This document shows, piece by piece, positions 1 through 11,238 of a stretch of 64,000 bases of DNA. The notes beneath the pieces were generated by a model. That model had not been told where the DNA came from. It did not search any database and saw nothing but the letters and a program-made list of their open reading frames with translations. The position numbers were made by a program, and so were the translations under genes. Origin of the DNA: Roseburia porci (GTDB taxonomy: Bacteria; Bacillota; Clostridia; Lachnospirales; Lachnospiraceae); assembly GCF_009695765.1 (NCBI RefSeq), contig NZ_VUNI01000004.1:104617-168616 (forward strand). Direction: 5' to 3'. The stretch's first letter is position 1. Every line of letters starts with the position of its first letter.

Positions 1-285
1 GTTGACATGATCGGGGACATTTATAACGCATATGTACGCGCTTATAATGAACAGCATGGCATTTTGTCAGCAGAGCTGACCTATGTGATGGAGCCGGACG
101 ATGAGCAGGTTGGACAGATGAAGGATTATCTGAAGTCCAAATATGGCAAAGAGCAGGTGGAACTTGCGATGCATAAAGATCCTGCGCTGATCGGAGGATT
201 TGTCCTGCGTGTTGGAGACATGGAGCAGGATTGCAGCATGAAGGGTCGTCTGGAGCGATTAGAGAAAAGATTAACGTGGAGGTGA
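1..285 (+). CDS. atpH: ATP synthase F1 delta subunit, C-terminal part (5' end outside window)
   Basis: This is the C-terminal 94 residues of the delta (OSCP-type) subunit, which links the F1 head to the peripheral stalk of the F-type ATP synthase. The reading frame is open from base 1, so the true start lies upstream. The family hallmark is the end of the protein, with [14 protein letters not shown] followed by a GRLERL-type helix, which matches the conserved C-terminal delta motif. The stop at 283-285 is immediately followed by atpA, whose ribosome binding site GGAGGTGA overlaps the last codons of this gene. Gene order delta-alpha-gamma-beta-epsilon supports the call. The window holds only the 3' part, so length cannot be compared. 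Confidence 0.93.
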   Translation, partial: VDMIGDIYNAYVRAYNEQHGILSAELTYVMEPDDEQVGQMKDYLKSKYGKEQVELAMHKDPALIGGFVLRVGDMEQDCSMKGRLERLEKRLTWR

Positions 286-289
286 TAAC

Positions 290-1792
290 GTGGGTTCCAT
301 TAGTTCAGAAGAGATTATATCTATCCTGAAAACGGAAATTGAAAATTATGACGTGGTAAGCCAGGACCAGGAGGTCGGCAATGTCATCTGGGTTGGTGAC
401 GGAATTGCTACCGTATATGGAATTGAGCATGCCATGTATGGCGAAATTGTTGTTTTTGAAAACGGAATTCGCGGAATGGTACAGGATATCAAACGAGATC
501 AGGTCGGAGTAATTATCCTGGGTAAAGATACCGAGATCAAAGAAGGAACAAAGGTATCACGAACAAAGAAAAAGGCAGGTATTCCGGTTGGCGATGCTTA
601 CCTTGGAAGAATTGTAAATGCACTGGGAGCTCCAATCGATGGAAAAGGTGAGATCAAAGCAGATGATTACCGTGCAATCGAGCAGGAAGCACCTGGTATC
701 GTAGAGAGACAGTCTGTAAATCAGCCATTGGAAACAGGTATCCTTGCAATCGATTCCATGTTCCCAATCGGACGTGGACAGCGTGAGCTGATCATCGGTG
801 ACAGACAGACTGGTAAAACTTCGATCGCTGTAGATGCAATCTTAAACCAGAAGGGAAAAGATGTTATCTGTATTTATGTAGCAATCGGACAGAAAGCTTC
901 TACTGTTGCAAAATTAGTAAATACACTGACAAAGAACGGTGCTATGGACTATTCCATCGTACTTTCTTCTACAGCAAGTGAATCAGCATCATTACAGTAT
1001 ATTGCACCATATGCAGGAACTGCTCTTGCAGAGTACTTTATGTACAAAGGCAAAGATGTTCTGATTGTATACGATGATCTGTCAAAACACGCAGTTGCTT
1101 ATCGTGCATTATCCTTATTATTAGAGCGTTCTCCTGGACGTGAGGCATATCCTGGTGACGTATTCTACTTACATTCAAGACTTCTGGAGCGTTCCAGCAA
1201 GTTAAGCGATGGATTGGGAGGAGGCTCCATTACAGCACTTCCAATCATTGAGACACAGTCAGGTGATGTATCTGCATACATTCCTACCAACGTTATTTCC
1301 ATCACAGACGGACAGATCTTCCTGGAGAGTGACCTGTTCAATTCCGGTATGCGTCCGGCCGTTAACGTTGGACTTTCTGTATCCCGAGTTGGTGGAGCTG
1401 CACAGACAAAGGCAATGAAGAAATCTGCAGGTACGATCCGTATCGACCTTGCACAGTATCGTGAGATGGAGATCTTTACACAGTTCAGTTCCGATCTGGA
1501 TGACCAGACAAAGGAACAGTTACAGTATGGTAAAGGACTGATGGAACTTCTGAAACAGCCACTGTGCCATCCGATGAGTCTTGCAGATCAGGTTATCACA
1601 CTGGTAACTGCAAACAACCGTCTGTTCCTTGATGTTGAAGTAAAGACATTGAAGAAATATCAGGGCGAGCTGCTTGATTTCTTTAAAGCAGAACATAAAG
1701 ACATCGTTGATGAGATCAATGAGAAAAAGGTTCTTGATGAAGAACTGACAGGCAAAATTGTATCAGCAGTTAAGGAATTTAAGAGCAGGTGA
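290..1792 (+). CDS. atpA: ATP synthase F1 alpha subunit
   Basis: This is the non-catalytic nucleotide-binding alpha subunit of the F1 head, acting at the cytoplasmic face of the membrane. The protein has 500 residues, the usual size. A beta-barrel N-terminal domain with [11 protein letters not shown] is followed by the Walker A loop GDRQTGKTS at about residues 170-178 and the alpha signature [14 protein letters not shown] in the second half. The start is GTG at 290, chosen because GGAGGTGATAAC lies just upstream and no ATG fits. It sits 4 bases after atpH and 6 bases before atpG, consistent with tight translational coupling in one operon. Nothing unusual is seen. Confidence 0.98.
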   Translation: MGSISSEEIISILKTEIENYDVVSQDQEVGNVIWVGDGIATVYGIEHAMYGEIVVFENGIRGMVQDIKRDQVGVIILGKDTEIKEGTKVSRTKKKAGIPVGDAYLGRIVNALGAPIDGKGEIKADDYRAIEQEAPGIVERQSVNQPLETGILAIDSMFPIGRGQRELIIGDRQTGKTSIAVDAILNQKGKDVICIYVAIGQKASTVAKLVNTLTKNGAMDYSIVLSSTASESASLQYIAPYAGTALAEYFMYKGKDVLIVYDDLSKHAVAYRALSLLLERSPGREAYPGDVFYLHSRLLERSSKLSDGLGGGSITALPIIETQSGDVSAYIPTNVISITDGQIFLESDLFNSGMRPAVNVGLSVSRVGGAAQTKAMKKSAGTIRIDLAQYREMEIFTQFSSDLDDQTKEQLQYGKGLMELLKQPLCHPMSLADQVITLVTANNRLFLDVEVKTLKKYQGELLDFFKAEHKDIVDEINEKKVLDEELTGKIVSAVKEFKSR

Positions 1793-1798
1793 TAGAGC

Positions 1799-4116
<2,318 letters not shown>

Positions 4117-4127
4117 GAGGAATGCAC

Positions 4128-4547
4128 ATGAATACATTTTATTTAAAGGTAATTGCCTGTGACAGAGTCTTCTTTGAAGGCAAATGTCAGCAGGTGATCC
4201 TGCCGTTATTTGATGGACAGCAGGCGATTCAGGCGCATCATGAGAATATGGTATTTTCAGTTGAAGTCGGAGAGATCGAGATCCAGAAGGAAGATGGCAG
4301 CATCGTAAAAGGTGTTACCGGAACCGGATTTGCCCAGATCATCAATAACCGTGCGATGGTTATTGTCGATACCTGTGAATATCCGGAGGAGATCGATGTA
4401 CGTCGTGCCGAAGAGGCAAAAGAGCGTGCGGAAGAGCAGCTCCGTCAGAAACAGAGTATCGAAGAGTACCATATGTCAAAGGCATCTCTGGCGAGAGCTA
4501 TGGCACGTCTGAAAGCAGGCAATAAAGATATTCCAATGGGATATTAG
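4128..4547 (+). CDS. atpC: ATP synthase F1 epsilon subunit
   Basis: The epsilon subunit sits on the rotor stalk and modulates ATP hydrolysis. The 139-residue protein has the N-terminal beta-sandwich (FYLKVIACDRVFFEGKCQQV) and a helical C-terminal half rich in Glu and Arg. Two in-frame ATGs exist, at 4122 and 4128. The AGGAGG at 4115-4120 is only one base from the first but 7 bases from the second, so 4128 is preferred. The gene is the last of the ATP synthase operon. No clear intrinsic terminator was found in the 100 bases after the stop, and the next feature is a tRNA promoter. Confidence 0.94.
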   Translation: MNTFYLKVIACDRVFFEGKCQQVILPLFDGQQAIQAHHENMVFSVEVGEIEIQKEDGSIVKGVTGTGFAQIINNRAMVIVDTCEYPEEIDVRRAEEAKERAEEQLRQKQSIEEYHMSKASLARAMARLKAGNKDIPMGY

Positions 4548-4644
4548 TGTCAGATATGTACGATCAGTACAGGGAAACGCAGGCATATTGTGGCTGCCCT
4601 TTCCTTGTGCTTCTGGTACATAGACAGAATTGTTGAGAAAATGC

Positions 4645-4673
4645 TTGACGAATAATAAGAATTATTATAAGAT
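4645..4673 (+). promoter_or_regulatory. Promoter of tRNA-Ile
   Basis: TTGACG at 4645-4650 and TAAGAT at 4668-4673 are separated by 17 bases, a good fit to a housekeeping sigma-A promoter. The tRNA begins 23 bases after the -10 element. Inferred from consensus match only. Confidence 0.6.
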
Positions 4674-4696
4674 AAAACTCGTGTTAAGACACAAAT

Positions 4697-4770
<74 letters not shown>

Positions 4771-4777
4771 TTTTATA

Positions 4778-4814
4778 AGACAGATGAGATTAGTTCCCAT
4801 CTGTCTTTCTTTTT
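4778..4814 (+). terminator. Intrinsic terminator after tRNA-Ile
   Basis: AGACAGATG (4778-4786) can pair perfectly with CATCTGTCT (4798-4806) around an 11-base loop, followed by the T-rich run TTCTTTTT. It lies 8 bases past the tRNA and overlaps the stop codon of the convergent minus-strand gene, for which the T tract on the other strand is weak. Confidence 0.75.
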
Positions 4815-5086
4815 GGCCAGAGATCTTTATGTTCTTCAAAGGAACTGTTGATCCAGTCTACGACCTGCTGTTTCCCCTCATTTGTAAATGGAAAAGTTGC
4901 ATCAAATTTCCGGTCATCATCTGTAAGATTAAAAATATACGGTCCAGGCCAGACCCAGGCGTGGAATATGGCATCGCCATCTTCCGGGGCTTCCCGTCTG
5001 ATCAGAAAACGCATACCCTCCATCCAGCCGGTATAGGTTGTCTTTTTATAATAGTTGAGATTTAAGATTTCATCGGTAGTGATCAT
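4790..5086 (-). CDS. Conserved hypothetical protein, 98 aa
   Basis: This is a small soluble protein of unknown function with no membrane segment or signal peptide. It is acidic and rich in aromatic residues (WMEGMRFLIRREAPEDGD, AWVWPGPYIF, DWINSSFEEHKDLWPK). I do not recognise a named family. The start at 5086 is preferred over the longer frame beginning at 5116, because AGGAAAGGA lies 6 bases before the internal ATG that opens MITTDEIL. A promoter with an extended -10 lies at 5139-5166 on the same strand. It is transcribed towards the tRNA and appears monocistronic. Confidence 0.72.
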   Translation of the reverse strand: MITTDEILNLNYYKKTTYTGWMEGMRFLIRREAPEDGDAIFHAWVWPGPYIFNLTDDDRKFDATFPFTNEGKQQVVDWINSSFEEHKDLWPKRKTDGN

Positions 5087-5138
5087 GGACGTTCCTTTCC
5101 TGATATCATATCGCATATGAGATCATTGCGCTTTGCTC

Positions 5139-5166
5139 ATTATATCATAGTTTTTCAATCTGTAAA
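5139..5166 (-). promoter_or_regulatory. Promoter of the 98-aa minus-strand gene
   Basis: Read on the minus strand, TTTACA (5161-5166) and TATAAT (5139-5144) are separated by 16 bases, and the -10 is preceded by TGA, an extended -10 motif. It lies about 50 bases upstream of the start at 5086. Confidence 0.6.
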
Positions 5167-5345
5167 CTTTACAAAAATAATACAAATCCTTGAAATTGTT
5201 TATATAAAAAACAAAGAAAATGCTGTGAATATAAATACAGGAATTTCAGAGAAAATGACGAAAAAATGATTAAAATACATATTATAGAAGAAAAAAGATA
5301 CATGAACGTGAATATTTATACCAAAAACAGGAAGTTGGGATCTGG

Positions 5346-5373
5346 TTGACAAATCGTAAAAACCATGTATAAT
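5346..5373 (+). promoter_or_regulatory. Strong promoter of the oligopeptidase leader
   Basis: TTGACA at 5346-5351 and TATAAT at 5368-5373 are both perfect consensus hexamers, with a 16-base spacer. Transcription would start near 5380, leaving a leader of about 145 bases before the pepF start. The 150 bases further upstream (5190-5345) are AT-rich and show no gene. Confidence 0.82.
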
Positions 5374-5402
5374 AGACACAGTTGTTCGCGAGAGGAAAAC
5401 AC

Positions 5403-5465
5403 ATGTATATCGATGAAGTGCAATGGACAAAGGCGTTCATTGGCACTTTTTTTGGTTATAAATAA
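5403..5465 (+). CDS. Putative 20-aa leader peptide ahead of pepF
   Basis: A short ORF, MYIDEVQWTKAFIGTFFGYK, begins at ATG 5403 with AGAGG 7 bases upstream (5391-5395), about 25 bases after the predicted transcription start. Its codons run through the whole terminator hairpin at 5416-5453, so a translating ribosome would physically cover it. That geometry fits ribosome-dependent attenuation or readthrough control. There is no run of one amino-acid codon that would name the signal. Whether it is translated is inference. Confidence 0.45.
   Translation: MYIDEVQWTKAFIGTFFGYK
5416..5453 (+). terminator. Leader terminator / attenuator before pepF
   Basis: AAGTGCAATG (5416-5425) pairs with CATTGGCACTT (5438-5448), ten base pairs with one bulged G, and runs into seven T (5447-5453). 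It lies between a consensus promoter and the pepF start with no other promoter in between, so it must be bypassed for pepF expression, or pepF has a weak promoter after it. Confidence 0.72.
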
Positions 5466-5526
5466 TTTGATTTAATTGGGTAAAGTGGTAAAACACTGCT
5501 AAATTAAACCGGAAAGAAGGTTGGAA

Positions 5527-7200
5527 ATGAAATTTTCAGAGATGCCGTATAAGCGTGTTGATATGGACGAGGTAGAGAAAAAATACCGTGACATTATCGA
5601 CAGAACAAAGAAAGCGTCTTCCGGAGACGAACAGTTTGAAATCCATAAAGAGTATTATAAATTCTCCGGTGATGTTGAAACAAACATTACATTGGCAAGC
5701 ATTCGCCACGGAATTGATACAACCGATGAATTTTACGAAAAAGAGAATGATTACTGTGATGAGATCCTTCCGGTTATTCAGAAATACGAGAATGAATATG
5801 CAAAGGTTCTTTATGAATCTCCATATCGTGATGTATTGGAAAAGAAGATTGGAAAAGTCACATTTAAGAATATTGAGATCGCATTAAAAGCATTTGATGA
5901 GAAGATTATTCCATTGATGCAGGAAGAGAATGCATTGATCAGCAAATACACCAAACTGATTGCAACCGCAAAGATCCCGTTTGATGGAGAGACGTATAAT
6001 CTTTCCCTGATGACGAAGTTTACAACATCGTCAGACCGCGAAACAAGAAAACGTGCATGGAAAGCAATGAGTGATTATTTCCTTTCTGTGACGGATGAGA
6101 TTGATGAGATCTATGATCAGATGGTAAAGAATCGTACCAGACAGGCAAAGATGCTTGGATATGATAATTACATAGAACTTGCTTACTATCGTATGAACCG
6201 CAATTGCTACGATCAGGCAATGGTTGAGAATTTCCGCAGACAGATCAAAGAATCCTTTGTTCCGTTTGCCAGCAGACTTCATGAACGCAGAAGAGAGAGA
6301 ATCGGCGTGGATTCCCTGAAATTCTATGACAATGGTGTATATTTCAAAAACGGCAATCCTGCTCCAACCGGTACACCGGAAGAAATTTTACAGGCTGGAC
6401 AGAAGATGTATCATGAGCTTTCCAAAGAAACCGGAGAATTTTTCGATTTCATGATGGAGAATGAGCTCTTTGATGTATTTGGAAGAAAGACCAAGCAGCA
6501 GGGCGGTTATATGACTTACCTGCCAAACTATAAATCGCCGTTTATTTTTGCAAACTTCAACGGAACAAGCGGAGATGTAGATGTTATCACACACGAATGT
6601 GGCCATGCATTCCAGGGATATCTTCTCCGTAATGAAGAGATCCGCGAATATGCGGACATTACGATGGAGACCGCAGAGATCCATTCCATGTCAATGGAAT
6701 ATTTCACATACGGATGGATGGATTTGTTCTTTGGAGACCGTAAAGATGATTATCTGAAGATGCATTTTGAAGATGCAGCAATCTTCGTTCCATACGGATG
6801 TATGGTAGATGAATTCCAGCATCGTGTATATGCCAGACCGGAGATGACTCCGGCAGAGCGTAAAGCAGTGTGGGCAGAACTGGAAAAGGAGTATCGTCCG
6901 CACATGGATTATGATAATGATCCATTTTATGCAAATGGTGGGTTCTGGCAGAGACAGTCACATATTTTCCAATGCCCGTTCTACTATATTGATTATGTCC
7001 TTGCAAGTATATGTGCAATGCAGTTCAAGGTCATGATGGATGAAGATTTTAAGAAAGCATGGGAGAATTACTTAAAACTCTGCAACCTTTCCGCAAGAGA
7101 TTTCTTCGTCAATGTAATCCGTGAATCCGGATTAAACAGTCCGTTTGAAGATGGATGTATCCGTGAACTGGTAGAAAAACTGGAAAAGAAGACATGCTAA
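5527..7200 (+). CDS. pepF: M3 family oligoendopeptidase (PepF-like)
   Basis: This is a zinc metallopeptidase of the thimet/PepF family that cleaves short peptides in the cytoplasm. The 557-residue protein carries the HExxH zinc site as HECGH at residues 356-360, with the downstream third-ligand region METAEIHSMSMEYF. Length and motif order fit the M3B oligoendopeptidases. The start is ATG 5527 rather than TTG 5521, because AAGAAGG ends at 5520, 6 bases before the ATG. The gene follows a leader with a terminator, and its stop overlaps the start of the next membrane-protein gene. It stands next to a peptide importer, so it may digest imported peptides; that link is inference. Confidence 0.9.
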   Translation: MKFSEMPYKRVDMDEVEKKYRDIIDRTKKASSGDEQFEIHKEYYKFSGDVETNITLASIRHGIDTTDEFYEKENDYCDEILPVIQKYENEYAKVLYESPYRDVLEKKIGKVTFKNIEIALKAFDEKIIPLMQEENALISKYTKLIATAKIPFDGETYNLSLMTKFTTSSDRETRKRAWKAMSDYFLSVTDEIDEIYDQMVKNRTRQAKMLGYDNYIELAYYRMNRNCYDQAMVENFRRQIKESFVPFASRLHERRRERIGVDSLKFYDNGVYFKNGNPAPTGTPEEILQAGQKMYHELSKETGEFFDFMMENELFDVFGRKTKQQGGYMTYLPNYKSPFIFANFNGTSGDVDVITHECGHAFQGYLLRNEEIREYADITMETAEIHSMSMEYFTYGWMDLFFGDRKDDYLKMHFEDAAIFVPYGCMVDEFQHRVYARPEMTPAERKAVWAELEKEYRPHMDYDNDPFYANGGFWQRQSHIFQCPFYYIDYVLASICAMQFKVMMDEDFKKAWENYLKLCNLSARDFFVNVIRESGLNSPFEDGCIRELVEKLEKKTC

Positions 7201-7700
7201 GAAATAAGTATAAACAGGAAGACATACAAACTTATGTATTGCCTTTTGATGAAAAGGCAAAGAAAAAGACAAACTGGATCACGATCGGCTTTGCGCTTCT
7301 TATGGCAGTAGCACAGATTGGAATCGGTCTTGTAAATCAGGATTCTTCCAGAACATTCTGGATCGTGTACCCGTATCTGTTTATGTTCCTTCCGACTGCA
7401 TTTATGATTGTCGGAGCAGTCAGTTATATGGACGCCGGAATTTCCATGCCGACGCCACAGTATGACGGAAGTATACGAAGAATGCATAGGAGTGCACTAG
7501 GAATTCTTGCAATGGATGGCATCAGTGCTGTCTGCGATGTGATTTACATTGTGATTTATCACAGCAGGATTCGTATAGGGGCAGAACTTGTTTATCTGCT
7601 GGGACATCTGGTGCTTGCAGCGGTCGTGATCGCATATGCAAAGTACTATGATCATATTTTTGCCGGAATCAGAGTCGAGGAAGGCAAAGAAATCCAATAA
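7194..7700 (+). CDS. Hypothetical membrane protein, 168 aa
   Basis: The function is unknown. After a charged 25-residue N-terminus the protein has about four hydrophobic segments (near residues 28-46, 57-79, 98-118 and 130-150), with charged loops and an acidic C-terminal tail, so it is an integral membrane protein. I recognise no family motif. The ATG at 7194 lies inside the last codons of pepF (7-base overlap), which suggests translational coupling and a shared transcript. It is 53 bases upstream of the peptide-importer binding protein. Confidence 0.75.
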   Translation: MLRNKYKQEDIQTYVLPFDEKAKKKTNWITIGFALLMAVAQIGIGLVNQDSSRTFWIVYPYLFMFLPTAFMIVGAVSYMDAGISMPTPQYDGSIRRMHRSALGILAMDGISAVCDVIYIVIYHSRIRIGAELVYLLGHLVLAAVVIAYAKYYDHIFAGIRVEEGKEIQ

Positions 7701-7753
7701 GGTTTTATCCTGAAAAGGTTAAGACATAGATTATTTCATTAGGAGGAAATATT

Positions 7754-10081
7754 ATGAAAAAGATGAGACAGATGCTTGCCATTCTTATGGCAGGTACAAT
7801 GGTAGCTGGTCTCGCAACAGGCTGTGGCAACGGTAAAAACGATGGCACAGAATCCGGATCTAAAGCCAGCTCCGACACACCACTGGTAATCGCTTCACAG
7901 GATATGAGCGAGAAATTCTCAGAGTTCTTTGCAGCGTCCGTACCAGATCAGCAGGTTGCTGATATGACAGCGGCATATCTTCTGGAGAATGATCGTGCCG
8001 GTGAATTAATTATGAATGGTATTGATGGAGAAACCAAAGAGTACAACGGTACTGACTACACATACACAGGTATCGCAGACTGTAACATTACAGAGAATGC
8101 AGATGGAACTGTAGATTATGATTTCACTCTTCGTGATGATGTAAAATTCTCTGATGGTGAGCCTTTGACAGCTGATGATGTTATTTTTACATATTATGTA
8201 TTCTGTGATCCATCTTATGATGGAGGAGCATCGATTGGTTCCCTTCCAATTGTAGGACTGGATGCTTACCAGAGCGGATCTGAAGTATTATACAAATACT
8301 TACTGGAAAAAGGTGCTGATAACACAGATTTCTCTGTTGTAACAGAGGATCAGCAGAAACAGTTCTTCGATACAGACCTTCCAAAGGCTGGAGAAGAATT
8401 CGCACAGAGCATTGTAGATTACTGCCTGGCAAATCTTGACGCATCTGATGCAAAGAATGATATCGCATTCAGTATGGAAAACTACGGATACGGTGCAACA
8501 AACGATGACGGAACTTTCTCAAGCGCTTATACAGGCAAGACATGGACTCTCGAGGGAGATGATGTTCCTACATTAGCAGATTTCTGGGATGATTTATGTG
8601 CAAACCCAAAATATGAAGGAGATATCCTTGCAATGGCTGATGCTGAGAAGGCAAGCACAACTTTAGCAGATTGTTTTGATGACTCTTACAAAGCAGCTGT
8701 TCAGACAGGTGATTCTGCAGATCATATCGAAGGAATTAAGAAAACAGGTGATTATTCTGTAAAAATTACATTATCTACTGTAGATGCAACAGCATTAGCT
8801 CAGCTTGGTAAAACACCAGTACAGCCAATGCACTATTATGGAGATGCTTCTGCTTATGATTATGATAATAACCAGTTTGGTTTCACAAAAGGTGATCTTT
8901 CTTCTATAAGAGAAAAAACTTCTACTCCAATGGGAGCTGGACCTTACAAATTCGTAAAATACGAGAATAAGACAGTATACCTTGAAGCAAATGAGAACTA
9001 CTGGCGTGGTGAGCCAAAGACAAAGAATATCCAGTTTAAGACAACTTCTGAGGCTGATATGGTTCCTGGTGTTGTTCAGGGAACTGTAGATATTTCTTCT
9101 CCATCTCTTTCAAAAGCAGCGCTTGAGCAGATCTGCAGTGAGAACTCTAACGGTGAAGAGAATGGTGATACATTATCTCTTACAAAGACAGACTACAATG
9201 GATATGGTTACATCGGTATGAACTCTAAAAACGTATGTGTTGGCGGAGACAATGCAAGCGAACAGTCAAAAGATTTACGTAAAGCAATCGCTACTGTACT
9301 TGCTGTATACCGTGATGTTGCAATCGATTCTTACTATGGAGATGCAGCATCTGTAATCAACTACCCAATTTCAAATACATCATGGGCTGCTCCACAGAAA
9401 TCTGATGCAGATTACAAAGTAGCATTCTCTACAGATGTAAATGGCAACCCAATTTATACAGACGGAATGTCAGAAGACGAGAAATACGATGCAGCTCTTC
9501 AGGCAGCATTAGGATACTTCGAAGCAGCTGGTTATACTGTAGAAGACGGTAAATTAACAGCAGCTCCGGAAGGCGCTAAATTAGAGTACGAATTAATGAT
9601 CGGTGGCGGCGGAAACGGAGACCATCCTTCATTCGCTGTAGTAACAGCAGCATCTGAGGCACTTGCTAAGATTGGTTTCAAACTTGATATTAACGACCTT
9701 GCTGATTCTTCTATCCTGTGGAACGCAACAGAAGCTGGAACAGCTGAGATCTGGTGTGCAGCATGGTCTGCAACATTAGACCCGGATATGTATCAGGTAT
9801 ATGATTCTAATGGTGGATCTGCTTACATGTATGAGATCAACTCCCCAGAACTTGACCAGATGGTTGAGGATGCAAGAACAAATACAGACCAGACATATCG
9901 TAAGGCTGTATACAAAGAGGCTCTTGATTTCATTGTTGATTTTGCAGTTGAGATTCCGGTTTACCAGAGACAGGAAGCAACTCTGTACAGCACAGAGCGT
10001 GTAAACATGGATTCTGTTACACCGGATCAGACAACATATTATACATGGTTAAACGAAGTACAGAATCTTGAATTGAACTAA
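7754..10081 (+). CDS. Oligopeptide ABC transporter substrate-binding lipoprotein
   Basis: This is the extracellular binding protein of a peptide-type importer (SBP family 5). The 775-residue protein opens with a lipoprotein signal peptide, MKKMRQMLAILMAG..., and the lipobox LATGC with the lipidated Cys24. Family hallmarks include FTLRDDVKFSDGEPLTADDV and the later GAGPYKFVKYE region. It is larger than the usual 530-600 residues, with an insertion in the first third (about residues 155-290). GGAGG precedes the ATG. It is the first gene of the opp-like operon and is separated from the permease genes by a strong hairpin. Substrate is inferred from family and neighbours only. Confidence 0.9.
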   Translation: MKKMRQMLAILMAGTMVAGLATGCGNGKNDGTESGSKASSDTPLVIASQDMSEKFSEFFAASVPDQQVADMTAAYLLENDRAGELIMNGIDGETKEYNGTDYTYTGIADCNITENADGTVDYDFTLRDDVKFSDGEPLTADDVIFTYYVFCDPSYDGGASIGSLPIVGLDAYQSGSEVLYKYLLEKGADNTDFSVVTEDQQKQFFDTDLPKAGEEFAQSIVDYCLANLDASDAKNDIAFSMENYGYGATNDDGTFSSAYTGKTWTLEGDDVPTLADFWDDLCANPKYEGDILAMADAEKASTTLADCFDDSYKAAVQTGDSADHIEGIKKTGDYSVKITLSTVDATALAQLGKTPVQPMHYYGDASAYDYDNNQFGFTKGDLSSIREKTSTPMGAGPYKFVKYENKTVYLEANENYWRGEPKTKNIQFKTTSEADMVPGVVQGTVDISSPSLSKAALEQICSENSNGEENGDTLSLTKTDYNGYGYIGMNSKNVCVGGDNASEQSKDLRKAIATVLAVYRDVAIDSYYGDAASVINYPISNTSWAAPQKSDADYKVAFSTDVNGNPIYTDGMSEDEKYDAALQAALGYFEAAGYTVEDGKLTAAPEGAKLEYELMIGGGGNGDHPSFAVVTAASEALAKIGFKLDINDLADSSILWNATEAGTAEIWCAAWSATLDPDMYQVYDSNGGSAYMYEINSPELDQMVEDARTNTDQTYRKAVYKEALDFIVDFAVEIPVYQRQEATLYSTERVNMDSVTPDQTTYYTWLNEVQNLELN

Positions 10082-10137
10082 TTTCCATTAGGAGTGCCAC
10101 ATAGCAATGGCTGGGAAGCAGATGCTTCCCGGCCAAT

Positions 10138-10199
10138 GCTAAAGGTATTTCGCAAGAGGAAGAAGAGGCGTCTTTTTGCGAAATACCTTTAGCTTTTTC
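10138..10199 (+). terminator. Intercistronic terminator between binding protein and permease
   Basis: GCTAAAGGTATTTCGCAA (10138-10155) pairs perfectly over 18 bases with the complementary arm at 10176-10193, followed by TTTTTCT. The structure would stop much of the transcription after the binding-protein gene, or protect its 3' end, giving more binding protein than permease. Confidence 0.85.
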
Positions 10200-10238
10200 T
10201 TTGCTAAGGGGTAACCAATATACAAGGAGAGTATTAAA

Positions 10239-11225
10239 ATGAAGAAATTTGTTTTAAAAAGAGTTTTAATATCGTGTCTGCTTCTTGTCTTTGTTACAAT
10301 GATTATTTATGGTGTTATGCGATGCATGCCGACATCATACGTTGAACAGCAGGCAATGGAACTCTCAAAGAAACCAGGCGCAAAAAGTTATGGTGAATGG
10401 CGTGATCAGTTAAATGCGCAGTACGGTCTAGATACCGGTATTGTACAGGGATATTTTACCTGGGCCGGAAAAGCAGTACGTGGACAGTTTGGTGATTCCT
10501 GGTACTGGAATCAGCCGGTAACAAAGAAGTTTGCCAGCGTAATCTGGTACTCGTTTGCACTGGCACTCGGCTCTTTTATACTTGAGATTGTAATCGCAAT
10601 CCCGGCCGGTATTCTTGCAGCAAGAAAACAGTATTCTACATCGGATTATGTAATAACAGTGCTTGCGCTGATCGGTATTTCCCTGCCGAGCTTTTTCTTT
10701 GCAACCATTTTGAAGTATATTTTCGCAATTAAACTTGGCTGGTTTGACCTGTATGGTATTGTAGGACGTATGCATGATCAGCTCTCACCGGTTGGACAGT
10801 TCTTTGATATGGCAAAACATATGGTCCTTCCAACCATTGTACTTGCAATTGTCAGCATCGGTAGTCTGATGCGTTATACACGTACCAACATGCTTGAAGT
10901 ACTGAATTCCGATTACATTCGTACTGCAAGAGCAAAAGGTTTATCCGAGAGTGTCGTTGTCAATAAACATGCATTCCGCAATACACTGATCCCGATCATT
11001 ACATTGCTTGGTGGAACACTTCCGGGATTATTCAGTGGTGCGATGGTTACAGAGACCCTGTTCCAGATTCCGGGTATTGGATATACCTCTTATCAGTGTG
11101 TGATGCAGGGAGATATTCCATTTGTTATGTTCTATATGACATTTATTGCAATCCTTACGCTTTTGGGCAACCTGATTGCAGATATTCTTTATGCGGTTGT
11201 TGACCCTCGTGTCAGAGTAAACTAG
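10239..11225 (+). CDS. oppB: Peptide ABC transporter permease (OppB-like)
   Basis: This is one of the two membrane permeases of the importer. The 328-residue protein has an N-terminal membrane helix (VLISCLLLVFVTMIIYGVM), a long extracytoplasmic loop, then the BPD_transp_1 domain with about five further helices. The EAA cytoplasmic loop that docks to the ATPase is seen as YIRTARAKGLSESVVVNKHAFRN. The C-terminus ends with DPRVRVN, typical of OppB. It starts at ATG 10239 behind AAGGAGAG and is followed after 13 bases by oppC. The extracytoplasmic loop is a normal size, unlike that of its partner. Confidence 0.93.
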   Translation: MKKFVLKRVLISCLLLVFVTMIIYGVMRCMPTSYVEQQAMELSKKPGAKSYGEWRDQLNAQYGLDTGIVQGYFTWAGKAVRGQFGDSWYWNQPVTKKFASVIWYSFALALGSFILEIVIAIPAGILAARKQYSTSDYVITVLALIGISLPSFFFATILKYIFAIKLGWFDLYGIVGRMHDQLSPVGQFFDMAKHMVLPTIVLAIVSIGSLMRYTRTNMLEVLNSDYIRTARAKGLSESVVVNKHAFRNTLIPIITLLGGTLPGLFSGAMVTETLFQIPGIGYTSYQCVMQGDIPFVMFYMTFIAILTLLGNLIADILYAVVDPRVRVN

Positions 11226-11238
11226 GAAGGAGGAAGAC

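Noticed and set aside
4548..4644. Terminator after the ATP synthase operon
   Set aside because: Only short weak stems near 4575-4610 were found with no proper T tract, so it is left out.
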